A stretch of 64,000 nucleotides of DNA from Spirochaetales bacterium. GTDB lineage: Bacteria; Spirochaetota; Spirochaetia; Treponematales; Treponemataceae. Both the position numbers and the translations under genes were made by a program. The notes below the pieces were generated by a model that worked only from the letters and a program-made list of their open reading frames with translations, was not told where the DNA came from and did not search any database. The stretch is taken from the NCBI GenBank assembly GCA_029098225.1, contig JAQXNX010000033.1:169394-233393 (forward strand), given 5' to 3'. Within the stretch, counting starts at the first letter, position 1. Each line of letters opens with the position of its first letter. This document shows positions 1 to 8,743 of this stretch, piece after piece.

Positions 1-1
1 C

Positions 2-349
2 TTTTCTACAAAAACAACATTTGATCAGTTTTCTTCAAAGGATTTTTCTGTTCTTGAATATATTGATAAGCATTCTGCAGAAAATATAAGCATAGAAAAA
101 CTCGCTTCTCAATGCGGAATGTGCTATTCAAATTTTGCAAAACAGTTTAAAGCACAATTTGGAAAAACCTGCAAGGAATACATTGAATTTGTAAGGGTAT
201 GTAAGGCTGATACTCTTCTATTATATACAGACAAAACTTTGGATTATATCAGTCAGGAAACAGGCTTTACAGATGCAAGCCACTTTATCAGAACCTATAA
301 AAAGATAAAAGGAACAACTCCAAAACAAAGAAGAAATTCGCGGATTTAA
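2..349 (+). CDS. AraC-family regulator, C-terminal DNA-binding domain (5' partial)
   Basis: This is the DNA-binding end of an AraC/XylS-type transcription regulator whose N-terminal part lies before the window; the frame is open from base 2. Two helix-turn-helix units are visible. The first contains IEKLASQCGM followed by SNFAKQFKAQFG. The second contains DYISQETGFTDASHF, the family signature, followed by the typical closing GTTPKQRR (GxTPxxYR in most members). The sensor domain is missing, so the ligand and targets cannot be named. A bidirectional hairpin terminator follows. Family assignment is secure; function is unknown. Confidence 0.85.
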   Translation, partial: FSTKTTFDQFSSKDFSVLEYIDKHSAENISIEKLASQCGMCYSNFAKQFKAQFGKTCKEYIEFVRVCKADTLLLYTDKTLDYISQETGFTDASHFIRTYKKIKGTTPKQRRNSRI

Positions 350-388
350 TACAGCCAGCAAAGCCACATTTTATAATACCGCGCAAAA

Positions 389-420
389 AAAAAGTGCACC
401 TTTAATTAAGTGCACTTTTT
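389..420. terminator. Bidirectional intrinsic terminator
   Basis: Perfect arms AAAGTGCAC (391-399) and GTGCACTTT (410-418) enclose a 10-base A/T-rich loop, with an A-run before and a T-run after. It sits between the convergent AraC-type gene and rpsU and can serve both. Confidence 0.85.
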
Positions 421-446
421 TCATTTTTAATTCTCTTTATAGAAAA

Positions 447-653
447 TTAGAAATCTTTGTGTTCAGACTTACGTCTCTTGTTCAAAAGCTTACGCTCCAA
501 AGTTGTTTTCTTCTGGTGAAGAATGGCAGAAGGCTTTTCAAAATATTCACGCTTTTTGTATTCGCGGATAATACCTTCTTTTTCAACCATACGCTTAAAA
601 CGTTTGATTGCTTTTTCCAGGTTCTCTGACTCTTCAACGCTAATAGTTGCCAT
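447..653 (-). CDS. rpsU: 30S ribosomal protein bS21
   Basis: Small, very basic 68-residue protein of the 30S subunit that helps mRNA recruitment. The N-terminal [19 protein letters not shown] and the segment REYFEKPS are characteristic of bS21, and the length matches the family. A strong ribosome binding site (AAAAGGAGGTGA) precedes the ATG. About 40 bases upstream, within the probable leader, is a perfect inverted repeat (ACAAAC, 4-base loop, GTTTGT; 694-709) that could form a regulatory hairpin. The gene stands alone between the convergent AraC-type gene and the giant beta-helix lipoprotein gene. Confidence 0.95.
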   Translation of the reverse strand: MATISVEESENLEKAIKRFKRMVEKEGIIREYKKREYFEKPSAILHQKKTTLERKLLNKRRKSEHKDF

Positions 654-807
654 TAATTTTCACCTCCTTTTTCCGGCGATTCCGTCTATAAACACAAACA
701 AAAGTTTGTTATTTTCTAAAATGTTTAGAAAGTTTAATGATTTTTAGGGATTTAATCAAGTAACTGAGTCATTAATTGACAAGTATTTTTGGTGCGGCGA
801 CAATTTA

Positions 808-3800
808 TTACGACTCCCATGAACCGCCATTTGTACCTACAGGATTTCCTTGCCAGATTTTGAACGTAAGATCGGAAAAATCAATATGCGCTCTTCCGGT
901 ATTAGTATTTGCCGAAATCTTATTCAAATCAACATTAGATTGGAAACTAGTCCTAGTTCTTCCAACATGCAGGAACATCTGAGTAAATGATCCACAATTA
1001 CCAAGTCTAAGCTTGGTCATGTTGCTTGGGAAATAGACATCCAATGTTTTGTTAGCATAGGTTGTCGTACTCATAAAACTTGTATCAAAAACAATATCTG
1101 TTGAATCCTTAAATTCAAAAGCACGTAAACTATTGCAACCACTAAAAGCATTACTCCAACTTGCAGTAGAAATTTGAGAATTATTTCCATAAACCTGAAT
1201 TGTCTGCAAATTAGTACAATTTTTAAAGGTATTTGATCCGACAATAAACGTTGATTGGTTATATACAAATTCCATAAGCTTTGAACATCCGTTAAAGGCG
1301 TTTTCTGCATTTAATGAACCGTTTATTGTCGCTTTGGAAATGTCTATTCTTACACCATCAGAATTGTAAGTAGTATTCTTTATCGCATTTGCTATTGCTG
1401 CAAGTCCATCACTATCTATAGTACCATAAATTTCGATCAAATGCTGATAGTCGTCGTCTGGAATTGAGTTCAGAGTATTCAGAAGGTTTTCTACCATTGC
1501 ATGTTCACCGTATTGAAGTTTTCCAGAAGTATCAATGTAGTAACCATATTCAGGTGTAGTAAATTTACAGCACTCAGATGAAACCTTAGATCCGCTTAAC
1601 ACAGTCGGAGTCGATGCTGTACCTACATTTGAATACGAACTTGGTGTTATATAAACAGGATTAGAAGTATGATTTGAAAGAACTGCTGTTGTCTTTACTG
1701 ATCTTCCACTTGAAAGATAAACATCATTATAGTTTTGAGAACCACCATAAGGAATAAATGCGCTGTCTTTCATTTCAAATGTACCGGAACTACTCAGATA
1801 AATGGCACCTCCTCCACTAGAGGCCGTATTTTTATTAGTTGATGCTGTATTTGCAGGTGTAGTTCCTCCAATTGTACCATTGCTCATAACAAAGCTGCCG
1901 TGAACCATTATAGCACCGCCATATTGCGTTGACACATTCTTGCTAATTGTGGCATTTTGGTTTATTGTAAGAGTACAAGAGTACGGTATATATACAGCAC
2001 CGCCATCTTTAGCCTTATTTAACTCCATTTTAATTTCTCCACAGATTACCTGTGTAGTTCCTCCAGCATAAATGCCTCCACCGCCAGTACCAGTACTTGT
2101 ATCACAGTAATTATACGATATAATTCCACTCCTAATTTTTAAATTAGTTCCTGCAAAATAAATTCCACCACCAGTTGTTGTAGCATAATTGCGTCGTATT
2201 CCATAGGCTTGCGCAAAATCTTGAGTAGAAGAGTCTGATGCTGCAGAATAACCTAGCCAGACAGAAGAGCCAGTATCTGCATAAATACCACCACCTTTTG
2301 CAGCTTTATTTGAATGTTGACTATCACCTGAACCGGCAGTGCCATTGGTATCTCCTCCAATCATTGTGTATCCCGACATGCATAAATTTGCGTACTTCAA
2401 ATATACCCCGCCACCATTTGATGTTGCTATATTTGCATCAACATTTGTTTTAGCAGAACCTTTCATAATAAGGTTTGCCACAGAAGTAGATGTACCAGCA
2501 AAATATATTCCACCACCATTTGAGGTTGCTGTGTTTCCAGTCACAGTCACAGAATTGGTTAAAGTTAGACTAGCTCCCGCTGCAGAAACATAAATTCCAC
2601 CTCCGTTTGTATTGTAACCGCCTGATATCGTAAGATTCTGAAGAGTAACCGGAACATTCGAAGAGATTTTTAAAACAGATCCCAGCTTAGATGCGCCAAA
2701 GCCTCCTTTTAAAGCTGCGCTTGTATTTATTCCTTTTATCCAGACACCAGATGCCTTGTTTGTTGTTATGCTGCTTCCAATTTCATGTCCGCCGCTTATT
2801 TCTCCAACAACAATAATTTCCCGGCCTACATTTACAGTGACCCCACCTGATGTAGATGTTTTAGTATCTTTAGGCCCACCCCAGCATTGTGCAACTGCAT
2901 CAGTAATTGTAGAATACGGCTTTGCCTTTGTTCCAAGTCCGCCGTTAGCTGGAGTTGCACCTTTACCATAAGTGACACTGTTTATAGTTGTTGTTGAACC
3001 TGTTGGAGCAACATAAATATCTGCATCAATTTTTCCGGCATGAGTGGAACTTGTTGAACTGGAGATAATACTCCATTCAGTGTCGGTCATTTTAAAGCAG
3101 GAGTATTTACCTGCTGTTCCTGTAAGAATCTGTTTTCCTCGAATCCATGAAGTTGGCGTAAGTGCAATATTTGAAGCGCTTAAATTTGCTCCGGCAGATA
3201 TCATCTTTAGCGCAGGAGTTGCCGCGCTAGAATCATAGTAAACTGCAATATCGTTAGATTTTGCTGAGCCACCATAAGGAATTGAAATCGTATTATTTAA
3301 TGTAACAGAACCTTTATTATAAATTGCTCCTCCCGCATTACTTGAAGAATTATAATAATTTGTTTTACCTATTTCGCCACCAGTCATCGACAAGGATCCT
3401 GCATTATAAATTCCGCCACCTTGATATGCTGAGTTGCTGTAAACACTTCCTCCAGACATATTTACTGTTCCAACGTTGTAAACTCCGGCACCATTTATAT
3501 TGCCACTGTAAGCAGTATTACTATAAATTGCAGAATCAGTTTTTATATTAAGAGTTGCGCCGCTTGCGACATAAACACCTGCTCCAGTTCCTCCAGATGT
3601 TGCTTTATTGCTGTAAACTTTGGCGTTTGAGTCAAGATTTACGACAGTGCCACTTCCACTGGTAATGTTAATTCCACCACCGGCAGATGCTTTTCCGTTT
3701 GTAATTTGTAATTGCTGGATTGTAAATGTCTTTGCCACACTTATCGTAAGAGCCGAACCATTTGCGTTGCCGTTTATAGTGGCATTTGTATTATAGCCTG

Positions 3801-6800
3801 CAAGAGTAACTGAGCTAACACCATTTGTAACGCTTGAAATTGTCTGGGTACCGGTCAAAGTTCCTGCGATTGTAATTTTTCCGCCTGCCTCTGACAGATC
3901 GCTGGCTTGAGCTGCCGCGGCGATTGAAGCATAAGGACTTGTCTTGGTTCCATTTGCACCTGTAGTCAAGCCTTTATTAAATCCGGTCGGTCTTGTATTA
4001 CCACTGTCTGAAGCATCTACTACATAAATCGGCGAAGTAATATAAACATATTTATTGCCTGAAACCGTTTTATCTTTTCTTTCCCAGCCGTCATTGTCGG
4101 CAGAAAGCTTGAATTTTGATTTCAGAGTGTCGTTAATCGTGACTGACGATGCTACACTTAAAATATCTGTTCCTCGCTTATAATTTGCAGGTGTGACTGT
4201 CGCAACATTTGTTTCATTCAGCGAGTCGGAAACATAAATTGTATTACCAGAAGGAAGATAAACATCATTATTTGAAGAAACGCATGCATTAGTTTTTACA
4301 GCAAAAGAGGTCCATGCATAAATACCACTTCCTCTTGAGCTAACTGTATTTCCAGAAATTGTTCCTCCGCTTATTGTTGTCCAGGCACCGTTTGTATTAA
4401 AAATTCCTCCGCCATATTTTGCAGAATTTGACTGTATGTAAAGAGAAGTACCGCCCAATTCAGAATCAGTATCTGCACCTGCATATATTCCTCCGCCCAT
4501 AGCATTAGTTGCAGAATTATTCTTTATATTACCGCCGGAAATTGAAGCTTCACTTGCAAAATATATTCCACCTCCTCCGCTAGGATTGTTTAAATTATTA
4601 AATGTTCCGGTAACCTTGTTATACAGAACGTTTCCGCCGCTCATTGAGAATGTTCCGTCTATAGCAGAATAAATTCCACCTCCGGCATTGGTAGCGGAGT
4701 TTGCATATTCAGAAGATGAACCTCCAATAGTTCCGCCGGAGAATATCAAAGAAGCCTTTTCGTCGCTAAAAACACCGCCGCCACTTGCCGCTGTATTTTT
4801 ACATATCTGCCCGCCTGTTATTTTTAATACAGGCGTATAAGAAGATTGTGGTTTTACTACATAAATACCACCGCCATTGGCACTTGCATTATTTCCCGTA
4901 ACTACTGTTCCGGAAGCAATTGTTACATCAGCCTGAGCATTTGTAATATTAATTCCGCCGCCGTTACCTGTCTTCTTTCCGCCTGTAATCGTAAGATCCT
5001 GTATTGTAACTGGAACAGCAGAGTCAATATTAAGTGCTGAACCTGTTGTTGACTGAGTTGTAACGCCTGCAAAAGAAGCTGCAGATTGTGTCTGTCCGTC
5101 TGGAATATATCCTTTTATAACAAGAGAAGGAGCTTCAGAAGTTGTAAAGTCTGAAGGAATTGTCTGAGAGCCTGTTACTTTTCCATCAATTAAAATTGTA
5201 TAAGGGTCTGTTCCGCCTGCAAAAATATCTGAAGAGAGTGCTGCTTCCAGCGATGCAAACGGTCTTTTTTTTGTTCCCGATGCATCTGTTGTTACCGCTG
5301 AAGAACAGATTTTTCTTGTATCATCTGAGCCAGAACTGGCAACATAAATAGGAGAATCTATCATTACATAATGATTTGAAGCATCCGTTACATTATTCTT
5401 TTCCCAGCCCTCATCATCAAAACTGAACGCAAATTTTGATTTATTTGAATTTAACAGAGATTCAGTTGACGCTGTAAGGAATTTTGTTTTTCGCTTCCAG
5501 TTCGGCAAAGTGATTGTTGCATTTTTTTCAGTTTCTGCAACTCCTGCTGGAAGACTTAAATTGTTTTCAACAGTGATTATAGTTTCATCGCTAAGATAAA
5601 CGTCATTCTTGCACGCACCAAGGTTTCCATCTTTATCACCAAACGGAATATAAATATTTCCGCTCATTTTGAACGTTCCGCTGCCATAATAAATACCACC
5701 ACCATCTACGGTTGCCGTATTTCCTATAATTTTTCCGCCACTTAAAGATGCAATTTCTGATGAACCTGTAATATGAACGCCACCGCCTCTGTTGGCATTA
5801 TTATAACAAATCTCCCCGCCCGTAATTTCGATGTTTGCATCGAATGAATAAATTCCACCGCCAGTTACAGTACCGTTAGGACTCGATGAAATTGCACGGT
5901 TATACGATACTTTTCCAGTTCGCATTTTTAATACAGAATTCTGATTATTTTTAATTCCGCCGCCGCCAGATGAACTGTTTCTGCAAACACCGCCAGTCCA
6001 TTCTGCAGGAATCAGCGCAGTACCATTTTTTCCGCTGTAACCAAGATAAACAGAACCATCGTTATAAATTCCACCGCCACTAAAAGAATAATTTGCACAT
6101 TCAGTAGAAGAACTTCCCGTCGCAGGTACTTCAGTTTTATCTCCTATATAACTGGTTCCGTACATAAAAAGACTTGCACCGCTTTCTATATAAGCACCGC
6201 CTCCACGACCTTGTGAAGCAATAAAATTTCCTGATATTGATGTTCCATTGGCAAGTAAAACAGATGAACCGCTTTTTACATAAAGTCCCCCGCCATTATA
6301 AAAACTATCAGAATGAGTTCCACCGCCATTTGTAATAAGCAAGTCTTTCACCGTTACAGGAACTGCAGTTTCAACTGTAAGTACCGTACCTGTTCCGCCG
6401 GCATTAAGACTATCCTTTGGAGTTCCGTCAGTATTAAGGCCATTTGCACCACGGATTGTTAAAGCCGGACAGTTTGCAGCTATTAAGGCTGTACCAATAT
6501 TTTGATTTCCAGAGATTTTTCCATCAATAAGAATTTCGGCTTCTTCACCACCGCTCAGTTCTACAATAGCATGTTCAAGAGTTTTAAAAGGCGAATCTTT
6601 TGTTCCATGAATACCATCTGCATCATTTCCATCAGCTGTACAGCTTATACGGTTTTCTGCTCCAATTCCCGATACATAAATCGGAGCACATAGAATTCCT
6701 CTTTCTGTATATGCATTTGATTTTTTTACACTGAAGTCAGTGTCTGTAATTTTAAACCGATTAACCAATTCATCAGTTATTTCAGTAGCATAGGTAGCAT

Positions 6801-8733
6801 CAACTCCCAAAACCTGAGTTCCACGGTACCAGTTTGGAGGAAGAATTGTTCCAACTACAGTATCTGTTGAAGTAAGATCACCTGCAATTACTATCTTTTT
6901 ATTGCTTGCAAGAGCAATATCATTTTTTCCTTCTGTCTGCACACCTGCAACACCATAAGGAACACTTGAATTTCCAGAAATTGAAAAATCAGCCTTAGTA
7001 TAAATACCACCGCCAGATGAGTCCGCAGAAGTTACCTGATTTTGTGAAATAACACCGCCGGAAAAGCTAAAGCTTCCGGAAGCAACGTAAACTCCACCGC
7101 CTAAATGGCCAGCAGCATTGCTGTCTATATTTGCACCTGCAATATTAAGTGTTGCTCCATCTTCTATAGAAACTCCACCACCGCGCGCTACAGCTCCGTT
7201 ATGTGTAACAGTTGCACCAGCTTCAAGAGTTACAGTTCCACCTTTACTCCAGATTCCGCCACCGCCAACTTCTGTATCACCGGAATCGCTTGCACTTGAA
7301 TAGTTTCCGCTTACAACCGCGCCGTTTTTTACGGTAAGAGTACCGCCGTTATTATAAATTCCTCCGCCAGATTCCGCATAATTTGCCGCAGCATTAATTG
7401 AAGTTACTGCCGCACTTTTTTCTGCACCAATCAAAGTTCCGGTATCAAGCGTTACATTTGTACCGGAAGCCATGTAAATTCCGCCGCCCTTAGAGCCGGA
7501 GGCAGAAAGGTGACCGCCCGTAACCTGAATATTTCTGAGAGTTACCTGCTTGGTTGTTGAAATATTTAAAACACTTCCATTTCCGCCCGATAAAACTCCG
7601 GGATTATTGGCACTCATTCCGCAAATTGTGAGTGTTTTTACTTTTGAGTTAAGGGCAGATCCAAGTTCAGTAATTCCTGCTACAGTGCCGTCAACCCAGA
7701 TTGTATAATCATTTGCTTCGAGTCCGTTTGCACTGATAATACTTACAGCCTTTGCAAGTGTACTGCAGGGATAAAATCTTGAACCGTGTTCTTCGTTTGC
7801 AGTTGCATTTGAAGAAACATAAATTTGAGTTCGGGAAGCATTTGTCAGACGTTCCTGGGTAAGCTCAAATGCTCCAGAGCTGTTTATATATTCATCTGTA
7901 TTTTTTTCCCATTTTTGTGTAGAAAAGCCTTTAATTACAAAAATATTTTCTGCAACATCAGGATATAAAGGAACCTGAGAAGAATCTAAAAACTTCAGAT
8001 AAATTTCATAAAGTCCTGCAGGAACATTTACACTGGCAGGGAATGTTACCGTTGAACCAGACTTTTCAATCATAGAAAATTCTGTCGGCCAGTCTGCAGA
8101 ATTTGAACTTGTACAGACAGTCTGTACATATTGAACGCTGGCCGGAACTGTCATAGAAAGAGAAATATGTCCGTTTCCGCTTTGACTTGTATCAGGACGA
8201 AGAACAAAATTGTGCGATAAAACAGGCTCATCTGTTGAAAGTCTTACAGGAAAAGAATCAACAAGTAATTGCGTATCGGTTCCTGTTTCTTGTATTCCAA
8301 CAGTAATCGTCCAGTTTATGTCCTGAGCAAGATTCATTGCAAAAATATATTTGGATGTTGATCCAACCTGAGTAATATCTGAACCTGCTACTACGACATC
8401 AGTCTGGCCGGAAGCAGTGGCCTTTGCAAAAAATGTAATTCCACTGCCCGAAATTTCCGGAAAAGCAGTTCGCGCATTGGAATTATCACCACTATTTTCA
8501 TCAACAATAATAGAAGGAAACGCACCTTGCAGAGAAAAAGTTCCTGTAAAGTTTGAAGTTGTTTGAGTCGAAGAAGGAGCCGAAGAAGAAGATTCGCTCT
8601 GTCCGGAAGAAGATTCCTCTACAGATTCCGGACTGAAAAGATTTGTACAGGTAAGAAAAAGCATTGAAAAAAGAATCAAAAAAAGAATGAAAGGAGATTT
8701 TTTTAATTTTTTAGTTCGTAAAATATTTTTCAT
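808..8733 (-). CDS. Giant beta-helix repeat surface lipoprotein with C-terminal leucine-rich-like region
   Basis: About 2640 residues. The ATG at 8733 is chosen over an upstream in-frame ATG at 8760 because AAGGAGG lies just before it. A lipoprotein signal (hydrophobic ILFLILFSMLFLTC) is followed by a Ser/Glu-rich linker and a beta-sandwich-like region. From about residue 300 to 2400 there are five large modules. Each starts with an IYV strand, then a GTKxxPFxSL segment, an IDGKxxGxQxI segment, a PVTxxxLxIxGG segment and many GGGIY/GGAIY turns typical of right-handed beta helices of the Pmp/adhesin type. Modules start near residues 310, 690, 1135, 1575 and 1910. The last 200 residues look like degenerate BspA-type leucine-rich repeats. 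Its start overlaps the preceding gene's stop region, so the two are co-transcribed. Probable role: outer-surface adhesin or carbohydrate contact; not proven. Confidence 0.8.
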   Translation of the reverse strand: MKNILRTKKLKKSPFILFLILFSMLFLTCTNLFSPESVEESSSGQSESSSSAPSSTQTTSNFTGTFSLQGAFPSIIVDENSGDNSNARTAFPEISGSGITFFAKATASGQTDVVVAGSDITQVGSTSKYIFAMNLAQDINWTITVGIQETGTDTQLLVDSFPVRLSTDEPVLSHNFVLRPDTSQSGNGHISLSMTVPASVQYVQTVCTSSNSADWPTEFSMIEKSGSTVTFPASVNVPAGLYEIYLKFLDSSQVPLYPDVAENIFVIKGFSTQKWEKNTDEYINSSGAFELTQERLTNASRTQIYVSSNATANEEHGSRFYPCSTLAKAVSIISANGLEANDYTIWVDGTVAGITELGSALNSKVKTLTICGMSANNPGVLSGGNGSVLNISTTKQVTLRNIQVTGGHLSASGSKGGGIYMASGTNVTLDTGTLIGAEKSAAVTSINAAANYAESGGGIYNNGGTLTVKNGAVVSGNYSSASDSGDTEVGGGGIWSKGGTVTLEAGATVTHNGAVARGGGVSIEDGATLNIAGANIDSNAAGHLGGGVYVASGSFSFSGGVISQNQVTSADSSGGGIYTKADFSISGNSSVPYGVAGVQTEGKNDIALASNKKIVIAGDLTSTDTVVGTILPPNWYRGTQVLGVDATYATEITDELVNRFKITDTDFSVKKSNAYTERGILCAPIYVSGIGAENRISCTADGNDADGIHGTKDSPFKTLEHAIVELSGGEEAEILIDGKISGNQNIGTALIAANCPALTIRGANGLNTDGTPKDSLNAGGTGTVLTVETAVPVTVKDLLITNGGGTHSDSFYNGGGLYVKSGSSVLLANGTSISGNFIASQGRGGGAYIESGASLFMYGTSYIGDKTEVPATGSSSTECANYSFSGGGIYNDGSVYLGYSGKNGTALIPAEWTGGVCRNSSSGGGGIKNNQNSVLKMRTGKVSYNRAISSSPNGTVTGGGIYSFDANIEITGGEICYNNANRGGGVHITGSSEIASLSGGKIIGNTATVDGGGIYYGSGTFKMSGNIYIPFGDKDGNLGACKNDVYLSDETIITVENNLSLPAGVAETEKNATITLPNWKRKTKFLTASTESLLNSNKSKFAFSFDDEGWEKNNVTDASNHYVMIDSPIYVASSGSDDTRKICSSAVTTDASGTKKRPFASLEAALSSDIFAGGTDPYTILIDGKVTGSQTIPSDFTTSEAPSLVIKGYIPDGQTQSAASFAGVTTQSTTGSALNIDSAVPVTIQDLTITGGKKTGNGGGINITNAQADVTIASGTVVTGNNASANGGGIYVVKPQSSYTPVLKITGGQICKNTAASGGGVFSDEKASLIFSGGTIGGSSSEYANSATNAGGGIYSAIDGTFSMSGGNVLYNKVTGTFNNLNNPSGGGGIYFASEASISGGNIKNNSATNAMGGGIYAGADTDSELGGTSLYIQSNSAKYGGGIFNTNGAWTTISGGTISGNTVSSRGSGIYAWTSFAVKTNACVSSNNDVYLPSGNTIYVSDSLNETNVATVTPANYKRGTDILSVASSVTINDTLKSKFKLSADNDGWERKDKTVSGNKYVYITSPIYVVDASDSGNTRPTGFNKGLTTGANGTKTSPYASIAAAAQASDLSEAGGKITIAGTLTGTQTISSVTNGVSSVTLAGYNTNATINGNANGSALTISVAKTFTIQQLQITNGKASAGGGINITSGSGTVVNLDSNAKVYSNKATSGGTGAGVYVASGATLNIKTDSAIYSNTAYSGNINGAGVYNVGTVNMSGGSVYSNSAYQGGGIYNAGSLSMTGGEIGKTNYYNSSSNAGGAIYNKGSVTLNNTISIPYGGSAKSNDIAVYYDSSAATPALKMISAGANLSASNIALTPTSWIRGKQILTGTAGKYSCFKMTDTEWSIISSSTSSTHAGKIDADIYVAPTGSTTTINSVTYGKGATPANGGLGTKAKPYSTITDAVAQCWGGPKDTKTSTSGGVTVNVGREIIVVGEISGGHEIGSSITTNKASGVWIKGINTSAALKGGFGASKLGSVLKISSNVPVTLQNLTISGGYNTNGGGIYVSAAGASLTLTNSVTVTGNTATSNGGGIYFAGTSTSVANLIMKGSAKTNVDANIATSNGGGVYLKYANLCMSGYTMIGGDTNGTAGSGDSQHSNKAAKGGGIYADTGSSVWLGYSAASDSSTQDFAQAYGIRRNYATTTGGGIYFAGTNLKIRSGIISYNYCDTSTGTGGGGIYAGGTTQVICGEIKMELNKAKDGGAVYIPYSCTLTINQNATISKNVSTQYGGAIMVHGSFVMSNGTIGGTTPANTASTNKNTASSGGGAIYLSSSGTFEMKDSAFIPYGGSQNYNDVYLSSGRSVKTTAVLSNHTSNPVYITPSSYSNVGTASTPTVLSGSKVSSECCKFTTPEYGYYIDTSGKLQYGEHAMVENLLNTLNSIPDDDYQHLIEIYGTIDSDGLAAIANAIKNTTYNSDGVRIDISKATINGSLNAENAFNGCSKLMEFVYNQSTFIVGSNTFKNCTNLQTIQVYGNNSQISTASWSNAFSGCNSLRAFEFKDSTDIVFDTSFMSTTTYANKTLDVYFPSNMTKLRLGNCGSFTQMFLHVGRTRTSFQSNVDLNKISANTNTGRAHIDFSDLTFKIWQGNPVGTNGGSWES

Positions 8734-8743
8734 CTCATCCTCC

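Noticed and set aside
2238..7303. Plus-strand open frames opposite the giant beta-helix gene
   Set aside because: They are shadows of the repeated GGGIY codons on the other strand and have no start signals.
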